DNA of 64,000 nucleotides, from the NCBI RefSeq assembly GCF_016772475.1, contig NZ_CP068595.1:2356001-2420000 (forward strand), given 5' to 3'. How positions within the stretch are numbered: position 1 is the stretch's first letter; each line of letters opens with the position of its first letter. Of the stretch, positions 16,732 through 26,221 are shown in pieces. The stretch is from Paenibacillus sonchi. GTDB taxonomy: Bacteria > Bacillota > Bacilli > Paenibacillales > Paenibacillaceae. Under the pieces are notes generated by a model. It saw only the letters and a program-made list of their open reading frames with translations. It was not told the DNA's origin and searched no databases. A program made the translations under genes and the position numbers.

Positions 16732-18049
16732 TTATGGTTCCGAAGGCAATGCGGTCGTGTCCGGACCCGGAACCGGAGTCTCTGCTGCCTGTGGTTCTTG
16801 GTCAGGTGTATTGATCACGTCTCCATCCGGAGTTGTGATTGGGTTATCGGCGGCTGGTGCCGGAGTGGTGCTGGCTGCAGGTTCTCCAGAAGCTCCGGCA
16901 TGTATTGCCTCAGGCTCAGGAATGGCTTCCGGTGAGGCTTCCGGTGTGGCTATAGGAGTTGGTTTAGGTGCAGCTTCCGGTGTGCTCGCAGGTGTGGCCC
17001 CAGGTGAGGCTTGCGGTGTGGCTTTTGGTTCGGCCTGGGCTTTCTCTTCCATTTCCTTTTGCTGCTTCTCATGGCCGAGTTTTGCTTCTTCATCCTTTTT
17101 GGCCTTTTCCAAGGCTTCCTGACGGGCTTTCTCAAGCTCTTCCAGCCGCTTGCTCCGGGTCTGGCTGAGAAGCTGCTGCTGGAGCTGAAGCCCTGATATA
17201 TCTGCGGTTACTGCCTCCCTGGCACTGTTCAGCTCGGTCTCCAACTGCCCGTAGGATGAAATCAGCTCATTGGACAAATCTCCCGGAGGCTGGATAAATG
17301 GAGTCAGGATCGGTAAGGACTGCAGGGGTTCTTCCGCATTAAAATGAAGTTGGTTGTAAACAGCTTCGTTAACCGTTGACGGGGATGGAGCCGCGTTGAT
17401 CTGAATAGCCCTCAGGTAGCTGACAGTTCCGGTTATGGAAGCACTGAAGGATTCGGAGAGCACGCCGCCTTGGCTTACACTGCTCTGCAGCTCGTTAAAG
17501 AATTGCTCATCCTTGATTTCCAGACAATTTGGATCCAGATCGATCATATATCCTCCAATCTGCACCAGGACTGCAGCCGCCGCACTGATCTCTGCATGAA
17601 TTCCATTCCAAATCTCGTTGTTAGCCGCCGTTTGCTCATTGATGGCGTTCAGATCTGACTGAAGCTCCGCCATCTGTCTTGAAATCTCCTGTTCTGCTAT
17701 CTCAAGCTCCTCCAAAGACATGGACTCCACTCCGGAAATGCCCGGAACGCCTGCTTGTGGAGTGTAACTTTTCAAAGATGCCTTTAGAGCTGCAGCCGCA
17801 TTGAGATGATCTTTCAGCTCATTGAGCAGCTGCTTGACGGATTCGGGGAATACCTTGCAAAAGCCAATGGTACCCGCTGTCTCTGCGGTACTGCTAAACC
17901 CTCCGTAAGTACTGCCTATCTGGCCGGAGGTGTACAGGAGCAGAACGGATACGGCCACTCCGGATTGCAGGATGCGAAGACCTTTTTTATGGTTTTTTCG
18001 TTTACGCCGTTTGGCGGATCTGGGGTACAGAGGCGGGGCCCCCTCTCAT
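16732..18049 (-). CDS. TapA-like SipW-operon protein with coiled coil and Pro/Thr-rich tail, frame error near the start
   Basis: The first gene of the tasA operon. The likely start is ATG 18049 behind AGGAAG, then a basic segment and a membrane/signal helix (about SGVAVSVLLLYTSGQ) followed by IGSTYGGFSSTAETAGT, which looks like a SipW-type cleavage region. A run of five C (18039-18043) needs to be four for this start to be in frame; otherwise the frame is only open from about 17958. The rest has a helical region, a charged coiled coil (about residues 270-340, KRLEELEKARQEALEKAKKD) and a tail of repeats such as ATPEASPEAIPEPEA. Position matches TapA, but I see no clear sequence similarity to B. 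subtilis TapA. It may anchor or nucleate TasA fibres (inference). Confidence 0.7.
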
Positions 18050-18077
18050 AGCTTCCTAAGAATCATATTCGTTATAT

Positions 18078-18097
18078 TCGTTCTTAATTAAGAACGA
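18078..18097. promoter_or_regulatory. Perfect 20-bp palindrome resembling paired SinR boxes (operator 1)
   Basis: TCGTTCTTAATTAAGAACGA contains inverted GTTCTT elements, matching the B. subtilis SinR half-site GTTCTYT. It lies 29 bp upstream of the matrix operon start, where a repressor would block transcription. Confidence 0.7.
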
Positions 18098-18229
18098 TTT
18101 CGTAAGGAAATCATACACTGCCGACCAGAGAAAAGAAAAATGCTAATTTCGTCTAAATGTTCGCAATAAAGATCATATATTATTGGTTATCTGCGGATAT
18201 CTGGTAATATCGCTGTTTTTTAAAAAAAT

Positions 18230-18245
18230 GTTCTTGATTAAGAAT
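18230..18245. promoter_or_regulatory. Second GTTCTT..AAGAAT inverted site (operator 2)
   Basis: GTTCTTGATTAAGAAT repeats the arrangement of operator 1 about 150 bp farther upstream of the matrix operon. The rest of 18098-18417 is AT-rich and non-coding. Confidence 0.6.
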
Positions 18246-18417
18246 GAGGGAGAAGAGAGGAGGTCTGTCTGATGAGGAACATCTGGAGGGCGCAGGGGGA
18301 GGAATGGAATCAGGGAGAGGCAGGGGGCCGGAGGCCGACAGGGCCAAATGAGAGGTAAAAGTACCTTTGATTTGGCCAGAAATGGGCGGCAGGGCCGAAA
18401 GAGAGACATAAGTCGCT

Positions 18418-19340
18418 TTAAGTAGCCGGACCATTGATGGAGCCGCGCAAATGCTTGACATCGCGGATGGGCGGGAGTCCAAACATGCGGGCGTATTCCC
18501 GGCTGAACTGGGAGGGGCTCTCGTAACCGACGCGGTAGCCCGCATCAGCGGCGTCCAAAAACTCTGCAAGCAGCAAGCGGCGGGCGACTTGCAGCCGTAT
18601 AGCCTTTTGATACTGGAGCGGGGTCATGGCGGTGACCTTTTTGAAATGCTTGTGCAGGGCTGAAGGGCTCAGGTGGACTTCCTTTGCCAGATCTTCAATC
18701 AGAAGCGGCTTGGCATAGTCGCGGTTGATCAGCTGGATTGCCTCGGAGATGCGGTAGGCATGGCTGCCGGTAAAGGCAAACTGTGTGATGGACGCTCCCT
18801 GCTCGCCTTGCAGCACTCTATAAAGAACCTCGCGGGTGATCAGCGGTGCGAGGATCGGAATATCTTCGGGGGTATCCGCAAGTTTGACCAGCCGGAGGAC
18901 GGCATCCAGCAGCGAAGGAGTGGACTTGCTCACGATAATCCCACGGCCTGTTTTTCCATCCCATTGCGGCGGGTTCCCCTTGACGATATCCAGAATGATA
19001 TCCGGGGTGAAATTCAACTGAAGGCTGAGATAAGGCGCTTGCGGCGATGCCTCTGTGATTTTACCGATAATGGGCAGATGAACAGGAGTGACCAGATAGC
19101 TGGCCGGATCATAGGTATAGCTTTCATTGCCTACGGTGGCTGTTTTGGAACCTTGCACGATAATGCATAGGGAGGGGGCGTTAATGGAATGCCTTGGCTC
19201 CAGCACATAAGAGGAGCGTCTGAAAAAAGTGAAGGCACAGCCGAAGGATGTACCCCATCTGAAGGGGTGTGACGTTGAATCCGTAACGCCAGTTCATGCT
19301 GATACGCTGAAATCGATGGGTTGATGATGGATAGGCTCAT
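18418..19340 (-). CDS. AraC-family regulator, frame broken by 1 nt
   Basis: The C-terminal part has the two AraC helix-turn-helix motifs (LLIEDLAKEVHLSPSALHKH, then GYRVGYESPSQFSREYARMF). The N-terminal part is a cupin-type AraC_N domain (ELALRIQRHTPSDGVHPSAV, continuing LEPRHSINAPSLCIIVQG). ATG 19340 has GGAGGAG upstream. The frame breaks in a run of six A at 19223-19228; seven would join VPSL to FFRRSSYVLEPRH, the expected family sequence, giving about 307 residues. It is divergent from an SDR gene, the common layout for AraC_N regulators and the oxidoreductase they control. Confidence 0.85.
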
Positions 19341-19613
19341 GGTTCTGTGCTCCTCCTTTCCGTACAGTCCTATGAGCATAGTGTAACCACCAGGGGCAGG
19401 ATTAGGCAAGGATTGAACATGAATGATCTACCTCCGGCCCATGGAAAATCCCCATAATGAAGAAGTAAGCTGCAGCACTGACTGTGGTTAATAAGCAAGC
19501 GAAAGAGGGATTCGGATATGAATGTGGAAGGCACAGCAGGATACGCAGCGGGTTCACCGGGAACCAAGGATGGGCAGAACGGACAAATCTCAGAGAGGGG
19601 CGAAAAGAATCTA

Positions 19614-20351
19614 ATGTCAGGAATCGAAGGCAAGGTTATAGCGATTACGGGGGCAAGCAGTGGGATAGGCGAAGCAGCAGCGCTCCTTCTCGCAGAGCGG
19701 GGAGCGAAGGTTGTGCTGGGAGCGCGTGGAGCCGGACGGCTGGAGGCGCTGGCAGCCCGCATCGCGGATTCAGGCGGTGAAGCTGCATATACAGTTACAG
19801 ATGTGAGGTTCCGTGACGACGTGCAGGGTCTAGTTAATCTGGCCTGTGAGCGGTACGGCAAGCTCGATGTTCTAATTAACAATGCCGGCGTGATGCCGAT
19901 TTCTCCCCTTGATGAGCTGCGCGTTCAGGATTGGGAGGATATGATCGATATCAATGTAAAAGGGGTACTGTACGGAATTGCGGCTGCGCTGCCGGTGTTC
20001 CGCAAGCAGGGCTTCGGGCATTTCGTCAACACGGCTTCTACCGCAGCATTTCGCGTTGTGCCGAACATGGCCGTGTATGCCGGTACGAAGTTTGCTGTGC
20101 GCGCCATCTCTGAGGGCCTGCGCCAGGAGGCTGGCGACAAGCTGCGCGTGACCATTATTTCGCCGGGCATGACCCGGACGAACTTTGCGGAATCCATGAC
20201 AAATCCGGAAATCAAGGCCAGGCTGGAGGAATCCCGGGATGAGATCGCGATGCCGGCGGACGCCATTGCCCGGGCGGTCGCGTATGCCATCGAGCAGCCG
20301 GAGGATGTTGATGTAAGCGAGGTTATTATCCGTCCCACGGCCCAGGGATGA
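19614..20351 (+). CDS. SDR-family oxidoreductase
   Basis: A 245-residue classical short-chain dehydrogenase: TGASSGIGEAAALLLAERG for cofactor binding (from residue 11), NNAGVMP, a serine in NTASTAA, and the catalytic YAGTK. GARGAGRLEAL after the second strand suggests NADP(H). The start is taken at ATG 19614 (MSGIEGKV), with the GAGAGGGG motif upstream. An in-frame ATG at 19518 would add a 32-residue low-complexity leader not usual for the family. It is probably the target of the divergent AraC gene. Confidence 0.88.
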   Translation: MSGIEGKVIAITGASSGIGEAAALLLAERGAKVVLGARGAGRLEALAARIADSGGEAAYTVTDVRFRDDVQGLVNLACERYGKLDVLINNAGVMPISPLDELRVQDWEDMIDINVKGVLYGIAAALPVFRKQGFGHFVNTASTAAFRVVPNMAVYAGTKFAVRAISEGLRQEAGDKLRVTIISPGMTRTNFAESMTNPEIKARLEESRDEIAMPADAIARAVAYAIEQPEDVDVSEVIIRPTAQG

Positions 20352-20423
20352 ACGGCCGCTAACCGGGACAATAGGGCAAGTATAAGAAAAAGACCAAACC
20401 TATAATGCTTAGCCGAACAGATT

Positions 20424-20612
20424 GAAGTGGAATAAGTCCACTTAAAATGGATGAAAAAGCTTCCCCACGAGGGAATAGTGGGAAAAAGTATAGTTAATTT
20501 AAGCAAATTCGGCGGTAAAGGCGCCGATTTTCCAAATTAGTTATCCTTTTTCCACCTAGCACTTGCGGGAAGGCTGGATGATGGGAAATTAGGTTTACTT
20601 TTTCCACTTGGG
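20424..20612. repeat. Palindromic TGGAAAAAG repeat cluster C
   Basis: Two forward units (about 20424 and 20477, the latter TAGTGGGAAAAAGTATAGTT) and two inverted units (AAATTAGTTATCCTTTTTCC near 20535 and AAATTAGGTTTACTTTTTCC near 20588), spaced about 50-55 bp. Confidence 0.75.
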
Positions 20613-20644
20613 CCTGGGGAACTGGGGGCCTTGGAGGACTGGGC

Positions 20645-20705
20645 AAGCTAAGCGAACTAGGCGGACTAAACGAACTTAGCGAACTAAGCGACTAGGCGAA
20701 CTGTG
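20645..20705. repeat. Degenerate short tandem repeat (GCGAACTA)n
   Basis: About seven imperfect 8-10 bp units (GCGAACTA, GCGGACTA, ACGAACTT, GCGAACTA, GCGACTAG, GCGAACTG). Non-coding. Confidence 0.6.
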
Positions 20706-20867
20706 TGGTCTGGGCGAAAGACCAGTCCATCCGATAAAAGGGTGGCCAGGCCGTCTGAATCTATAATCCAAGACGGCTGCGCTGCCCAGTGAGGAACGGT
20801 GCAGCCGCTGGGTTGTACAACATCCTTAGATCCCTCCCCCATCATGGAGAGGAATCCGCCACTAACA

Positions 20868-20897
20868 CAGAAAACCCAGCCCTCATTGAGAGAGCCG
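20868..20897 (-). terminator. Terminator downstream of the small acidic gene
   Basis: On the minus strand CCCGGCTCTC pairs with GAGGGCTGGG, followed by TTTT. Another GC-rich hairpin (CGGCTGC/GCAGCCG, about 20774-20812) lies beyond. Confidence 0.6.
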
Positions 20898-21016
20898 GGC
20901 CATCGTCAAGAGACATGCTTGACATTAAGGCAGCTTCTCGCCGCGCGAGCTGACGTATAGGTCGTACCATTCCCTGCGTGACAACAGAATTGCAGCTCAA
21001 AGAGTATTGTACATTT

Positions 21017-21229
21017 TTAGAATCCAGTATGGTACTTCTTGTCACTGGAGGAGCGGTGTTTGGTGCTCTCCTTGTCTTTTTCCTCCTGTTTCTCCAGGTT
21101 CAAATCCTCCATCGGAATGGGATCAACATTGCGCTCGCTTTCATCCAGATCGAACAGACTGGGGTTCTCTGTAGGGTACTGCTCGGGATGATCCCGCTTG
21201 TCTCCTTGGAGCTTGTTGTCTTTGTCCAT
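21017..21229 (-). CDS. Small hydrophilic hypothetical protein (70 aa)
   Basis: The protein is very rich in charged residues (MDKDNKLQGDKRDHPEQYPT, then a Glu/Asp/Lys-rich remainder ending SDKKYHTGF), with no membrane segment and no domain that I recognise. ATG 21229 follows GAGGCG at a suitable distance, and a terminator lies downstream. Expression is plausible but unproven; it could be an intrinsically disordered stress-type protein. Confidence 0.45.
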   Translation of the reverse strand: MDKDNKLQGDKRDHPEQYPTENPSLFDLDESERNVDPIPMEDLNLEKQEEKDKESTKHRSSSDKKYHTGF

Positions 21230-21349
21230 GCGTCTTCGCCTCGCTTTCTGAAAAGGTCTGGAAACCTGGGCTGTGCGGTCACTGGCAAGCCGGCCGGTTT
21301 CCGGTAGTTTGCTCTTTAATAAACGGATTCTCTCCCCTGTAAACAGGAA

Positions 21350-21372
21350 AAAGGCCCTCAGGGGGCCCCATT
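21350..21372 (-). terminator. Terminator of the MFS-padR operon
   Basis: Minus strand GGCCCCCTGAGGGCC followed by five T, about 70 bp after the padR stop. Confidence 0.65.
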
Positions 21373-21393
21373 CCATACATACGTGTATTTTTC

Positions 21394-21435
21394 TTATGGT
21401 AAAGTGATGCCATCCGGGTCAAAAACGGCAATGCC
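21394..21435 (-). pseudogene. Possible C-terminal remnant of a glyoxalase/VOC gene
   Basis: Minus strand codons read GIAVFDPDGITLP then stop, which looks like the end of a VOC-family protein (the FDPDG strand). Nothing upstream continues it. Confidence 0.3.
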
Positions 21436-21441
21436 GCTAGG

Positions 21442-22000
21442 CTAGAGATCAAGCGGTTTGCCGATATCATTCAGCTTTCGTGCTGACACGTCCTCGTAGA
21501 GACGCTTCAGCCAGTTCAACTCGGTCAGGCTATGCTCGTATCTGCCGTACATCGCATGCAGTACCGAGCGTGGAACAATGGCAATATGCTCCTCATAGAC
21601 CTGATAGGCATAGTTCACCTGGTGTTCGGTTTCGCGAATCCGCTCTTCCAGGAGCTTTTCCACCTTGCTCTGATCGATATGCCGTGAGAACGCAAGTGTG
21701 GTGTAGAACGGATGGAAGATCAGATCGTTTTTTGACCTGCTGCAGCACGAGCTGCTCGAACACGGTCTTGCCTTTATCCGTAATGCGGTAGATGGTCTTG
21801 TCCGGCCGGTCGCTGCTGTGGATGACCTCAACGGCTTCAATGTGACCTTCCCCGGCCAGCTTGTCCACGGCATAGTATAAGGACCCCATTTGCAGCTTCA
21901 TCATCTGGTCCATGGCGCGTTCCTTCATCACCAGCTTAATCTCATAAGGATGCATGTTCCGTTCCAGCAGCAGGCCGAGAATTACCATTTTCATGGACAT
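21442..22000 (-). CDS. PadR-family regulator, frame broken by 1 nt
   Basis: The N-terminal winged helix is PadR-type (MHPYEIKLVMKERAMDQMMK, MGSLYYAVDKLAGEGHIEAV, DKTIYRITDKG), followed after a frame change by the C-terminal helical domain (FHPFYTTLAFSRHIDQSKVE, LLEERIRETEHQVNYAYQVY). The break is in a T run at 21728-21733; removing one base gives QQVKNDLIFHPFYTT. AGAGGTAAC precedes ATG 22000. It follows an MFS exporter gene by six bases, so it probably represses its own exporter operon in the manner of PadR/LmrR. Confidence 0.83.
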
Positions 22001-22006
22001 GGCTTG

Positions 22007-23526
22007 TTACCTCTGCCCACCGGCCGGCTGCTGTTTTTTGCTGTGAACCGTAAGACGGTCGCCCGGCATCAGGAGGACAAACACAAATCCCAGCACAGCG
22101 GGAACCAGCGCCCACAGAAAGGTATGGGCAATCGAGCCGGACAATGCATTGGTGATTTTCTCCAGCACAGGAGCCGGAATCTGGGCTCTGGCTTCAGGAG
22201 TCAGAGCCGCGCGCGGATCACCGAACGATGAGGTGTCGGCACCTGCGCCGAAGGCGTCGCTCAATCCATTTGTGAAGCTGTTGCGCTGAATAATGCCAAA
22301 GATCGTAATGCCGAGCGTCATGCCCAGCGACCGCATGAAGGTGCTGGTTGAAGTGGCGGAGCCGCGCTGGCGCATGTCGAAATGATGGATCGAGGACATG
22401 CTGAGCACGGAGAAGGAGAAGCCTACGCCAAAGCCTGTCAGGGCCATGAACATATTCAGCATCAGCCGGGAGGTATCCGGGGCCAGCGTGCTCAAAGAGA
22501 ATACCCCGGCCACGAAGCAGACAGCAGACAGCAGCATGATATTGCGGAAGCTGGTCTTGGTGGTCAGCAGTCCCCCGGTCTGGCTGCCGATGACCGACCC
22601 GATCATCATGGGCATGAGAACAAGACCCGAGTTGGTAGCGGAGCCGCCGTAAACCCCCTGCACGTAAATCGGGATATAAACGGTGGCAACGATAAAGGCA
22701 GAGCCATAGAACAGCGCCAGAATACTGCTGGTGGCGAACAGCCGGTTGCGGAACATGGCGAAGGAAATGACCGCCTCAGGCGCGACCCGTTCAATGAACA
22801 GAAAAACAATCAGCAGCACGGCAAAGCCGCCGAACAAGCCCATAATTTGCGCTGAATCCCAGGCATATTGATTGCCGCCCAGCTCCAGGGCAAACATAAG
22901 GCAGATCACTGCCCCCACCAGCGTGAAGGCGCCGCCCCAGTCAATACGCTGCTTGGAGTGGGTGACGGATTCCTTGTAGGACAGGGTGACCAGAATAAAC
23001 GCGATAACGCCAATGGGCAGGTTGATATAGAACACCCACTGCCAGCCAACATAGTCGGTAATGTAAGCGCCGAGAAGAGGACCTACCACGCTGGAAATGC
23101 CAAAGACCGCGCCGAAGAGTCCGGTCAGCTTACCTCTTTTTTCCGGGGATAGATATCGAACATAATGGTGAAGGCAATCGGCATTAGCGCGCCTCCGCCA
23201 ATCCCTTGAATCGCCCGGTAGATACTGAGCTGGGTGATGCTGGTTGTCGTTCCGCACAGGGCGGAGCCGGCCAGGAATACAATCAGGCCAAAGATAAAAA
23301 ACCGCTTCCGGCCATACATATCGGACAGTTTGCCGAAGATCGGCGTTCCGGCCATAACCATGACCATATAGGCCGAGGTCACCCAGACGATTTTATCGAG
23401 TCCGCCCAGATCGGAAACGATGGTGCCCATAGCTGAAGCTACAATGGTATTGTCCATAGCGGACATAAGGATACCCAGCAGCAAGCCGACAACTACAAGC
23501 TTAAGGTTGCTTTCTTTACTATGCAT
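22007..23526 (-). CDS. 14-TM MFS drug exporter (DHA2/EmrB-QacA type), frame broken by 1 nt
   Basis: The N-terminal segment carries DHA2 motifs (LDNTIVASAMGTI-like MDNTIVASAMGT; GKLSDMYGRKRFFI) and RAIQGIGGGALMPIAFTIMF; after the break comes GKLTGLFGAVFGISSVVGPL (antiporter motif C) and about ten more helices. The break is at the four-base G run at 23145-23148; five bases join DIYPPEKRGKLTG. ATG 23526 is preceded by GAAGGAG. The predicted function is proton-driven export of toxic compounds. It forms an operon with the padR gene downstream. Confidence 0.88.
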
Positions 23527-23731
23527 GTTTGCAGACTCCTTCTGAAAAAGTTTCGTGAGCCTCATTATAGTCAAATTTGAATAGGGTGGCAAGCATTGTT
23601 TTTCTAATATTTAAAAGATTCTCTAGCGAATTTAACAAGAGAATTGATGAATATTCAAGTGGGGGAGATTTACCGGATATGGCACGTAACCATTCCTGAA
23701 GGATATTAATATTCGATACGAGGTGTTTTTT

Positions 23732-23851
23732 ATGCTTGAGGATTTCACTGAACAGATACGGCAGGTATTTAGATCACCACTTCTCGCAGAACATCGACAA
23801 GCAGAGTGTCACATTACCGATAAGCCTTACGGCAGCCAATGGAGTGGATAA
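23732..23851 (+). CDS. Possible small ORF or gene remnant (39 codons)
   Basis: ATG 23732 follows ACGAGGTG at a normal distance. The frame encodes MLEDFTEQIRQVFRSPLLAE and 19 more residues, then stops. A +1 frame continues with EWIKRGVPLEEIINIYRARP before its own stop, so this may be a decayed or frame-broken small gene. I do not recognise the family. The remainder of 23527-23977 is empty. Confidence 0.35.
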   Translation: MLEDFTEQIRQVFRSPLLAEHRQAECHITDKPYGSQWSG

Positions 23852-23977
23852 AGCGGGGAGTCCCGTTGGAAGAAATAATCAATATTTATAGAGCTAGACC
23901 CTCCTAAGTGTAATGGGTTCTAGTTGCACTCGTGCTTCTTGGATACAGATAGGAGGGATTTGATAATTGAAAACTAA

Positions 23978-24475
23978 TTAGTCGACTTTAAAATCTCTTG
24001 TAACTTCGATTATTTGGGGATCGGTTTCAATTTTATATTCCTTGCTGCCTTTGTCTATATTTACCGTGAATTCAGCAATCGCCGATATCTCATAAATGCC
24101 AGGTTCCTTAAATTTATAGCTGTACGTCTCTGAGATAGTAGCTTCTCCTGAGAATGTCCGATTCTTTCCAACATCCGAAATAGCATATGTGTTGATTTGC
24201 TTTCCATTGCTATCCTTGATCAAATAAACAAACATTTTGTCCCTGCTCGTAATGGTCAGTTTTTGTTCTGCGTTCACTTTAAAATCAGCTTTAATTTTAA
24301 ATTCCTTGTTGGTTTGGACTTTTTGCGGAACAGAAATATAGGCAGAAAAAGGCGCTTTCTCAATATTGGTCATTGTAGAATCTGCTCCTGTGCTTTCCGC
24401 AGTGGATTGGTCTGAATACAAGGGCTGACAGCCAAGCGTAATCATAAGGACTACGAGAACTAAATGTTTTTTCAA
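23978..24475 (-). CDS. Secreted lipoprotein of unknown function
   Basis: A 165-residue protein with a lipoprotein signal peptide (MKKHLVLVVLMITLGCQPLY, lipobox ITLG-C at residue 16) and a beta-rich remainder (EFKIKADFKVNAEQKLTITS; YSYKFKEPGIYEISAIAEFT) that resembles an Ig-like or cell-envelope fold. The start is TTG 24475 behind GGAGGTG. AT-rich composition sets it apart from the flanking genes. It is divergent from the serine protease gene; a protease inhibitor or protectant role is conceivable but unsupported. Confidence 0.6.
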   Translation of the reverse strand: MKKHLVLVVLMITLGCQPLYSDQSTAESTGADSTMTNIEKAPFSAYISVPQKVQTNKEFKIKADFKVNAEQKLTITSRDKMFVYLIKDSNGKQINTYAISDVGKNRTFSGEATISETYSYKFKEPGIYEISAIAEFTVNIDKGSKEYKIETDPQIIEVTRDFKVD

Positions 24476-24749
24476 TTATAAACACCTCCATAATAATCAG
24501 ACGACGTAAATTGGAATTTGTTTCAAGAGAGTATAAATTCCATCATTTAGTTTTGAAAAAAATAATTTTGGTATATTTTTGAAAAAAAAGCGTTAGAAAA
24601 AGGTGGGTTGCAACGTTATATAAATAGCAGTTCGTTTCAAAAACAAGAGGTGAATTCACGAAAGGAGGATAAAGATTAAGTTTCTCTTCATTTTCTTTAA
24701 TAAATTTTGGTATGGTAAAAATTCTCAATGAGAGAAGGGTGAAGACAAA

Positions 24750-26144
24750 GTGAAAGCCGGAGTTTTAATAAGTTCCTTTGTAATAACAGCGTCCTTAATT
24801 TTCAGTTCGAGTATTAGCGCTGCCGGAAATTTGGAAAATAACTATCAAAGAAAAATTATTAAAGGCAGCATTTCAGAAATTGCGGAAATTACTCAAAAAA
24901 ACAATGTAAATGAAACGCCGTACCCTTTGCAGGTAAATTCATCCCTTGATAAACTGAGCGACACGGTTCTTCTGGATAGTTATGCTGAAAAACTAAGGAT
25001 CAAACGAGATATTCCCTCCATTAAAAAGCTAATTCAAAATTCCCCTACTCAATTCTCGGGGTATTACTATGACGCGGATAAGGGAACGGTAGTCGTTCAA
25101 ATTACTGAGGAATCCGAATCTTTGAAAAAACTGGTTCGAGAATCGGTGAAAAGTCAGGATAAAGTTGAATTTGAAGTTGTGGAATTTTCTTGGGCTGATA
25201 TTGAGAATGCAAAAGAAACTATTGAAAAAAATGTTGAACCAGGGACGATTCGTGCACTCATTCCCGATGTGGAAAATAACAAGCTAATTATTGCGTTTGA
25301 TGAAGATGCAATTGTAGACGAAGAAAAAGTTTCATCGCTTATTAACCAATCGGCTATGTTAGAGTTTACTACTTTGCCTGATTCAGCTCTTACTGTAGAA
25401 ACGGATGATACTCACTATGGATCTCAATTCCCAATGGGATCTAAAATTGGTGGGAATTATCATGAAGTAGCTGAAAATTCATATGAATATAGTATTTGTA
25501 CCGCAGGATATTTTGGCATAAATCAAAGTAATCAAGAAGTGTTAGTTACATCTGGTCATTGCCAACCCTCAGGAACAGTCAGTGCTTGGTATCAGCCTAC
25601 ATGGAATACCGCTACTATTGGCGATTATACTTTTAGAACTACATCTGCTGGAGACGGTTCGAATGCATCTTCCGATGCTGGATATATAACTTTAAATTCA
25701 AATTACACTGGACGGTCAAGGGTACCTTATCCTTCGTCTACAGATATGGCAATGATTACTGGCGTCTACACAAGTGACACACCTGGCGACACTATATATT
25801 TAAGGGGCGCAAATAGCGGGACAACTACATCGGGTACAATCTCATACGCGAATGTTGATATTTATTGGGGAGATCACGGTTATGGATATAAACATAATGA
25901 AGTTCTAGCTACTGGATATTCTTCCATGGGAGGTGATAGTGGGGGACCCATCCTAACTGACTTTGCTTATGATAATTCTTTGCAAGGTTGGACTTTTGAT
26001 TTGGCAGGAACTCATACTGGGGTGGTAACTCTTTCGAGTACAGGAAGCCCCATTCCCGCAGGAACCTACAAAGTTTATGAGCCAATTTGGACGACATATA
26101 ACGATTTAAATCTCACGGGAATCACAATTATTGCCGCCCCTTAA
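24750..26144 (+). CDS. Secreted S1-family serine protease (streptogrisin/alpha-lytic type) with propeptide
   Basis: A 464-residue preproprotein: signal peptide (residues 1-25, ending SSSISAAG), a propeptide of about 200 residues, and a chymotrypsin-fold catalytic domain. The triad is visible as His270 (VTSGHC), Asp309 (SSDAGY) and Ser397 (MGGDSGGP). A long prodomain is typical of alpha-lytic-type proteases, which need it to fold. The start is GTG 24750 with AGAAGGGTG upstream. The DNA is clearly more AT-rich than the surrounding genes, and together with the adjacent lipoprotein and ECF gene it suggests an acquired island. A terminator shared with the convergent sigma gene follows. Confidence 0.88.
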   Translation: MKAGVLISSFVITASLIFSSSISAAGNLENNYQRKIIKGSISEIAEITQKNNVNETPYPLQVNSSLDKLSDTVLLDSYAEKLRIKRDIPSIKKLIQNSPTQFSGYYYDADKGTVVVQITEESESLKKLVRESVKSQDKVEFEVVEFSWADIENAKETIEKNVEPGTIRALIPDVENNKLIIAFDEDAIVDEEKVSSLINQSAMLEFTTLPDSALTVETDDTHYGSQFPMGSKIGGNYHEVAENSYEYSICTAGYFGINQSNQEVLVTSGHCQPSGTVSAWYQPTWNTATIGDYTFRTTSAGDGSNASSDAGYITLNSNYTGRSRVPYPSSTDMAMITGVYTSDTPGDTIYLRGANSGTTTSGTISYANVDIYWGDHGYGYKHNEVLATGYSSMGGDSGGPILTDFAYDNSLQGWTFDLAGTHTGVVTLSSTGSPIPAGTYKVYEPIWTTYNDLNLTGITIIAAP

Positions 26145-26167
26145 AAGTTACTATTATATCTAAATAT

Positions 26168-26214
26168 AAGCGCTGCTACAACCTAAAAATAGGGTGGGCA
26201 GCGCTTCGTTTTTT
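26168..26214. terminator. Terminator between protease and ECF genes
   Basis: AAGCGCTGC pairs with GCAGCGCTT, followed by TTTTTT. Confidence 0.8.
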
Positions 26215-26221
26215 ATTGGAT

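Noticed and set aside
20645..20705. GCGAACTA tandem array considered as an origin or iteron-like binding site
   Set aside because: Units are irregular in length and no replication or partition gene is near.
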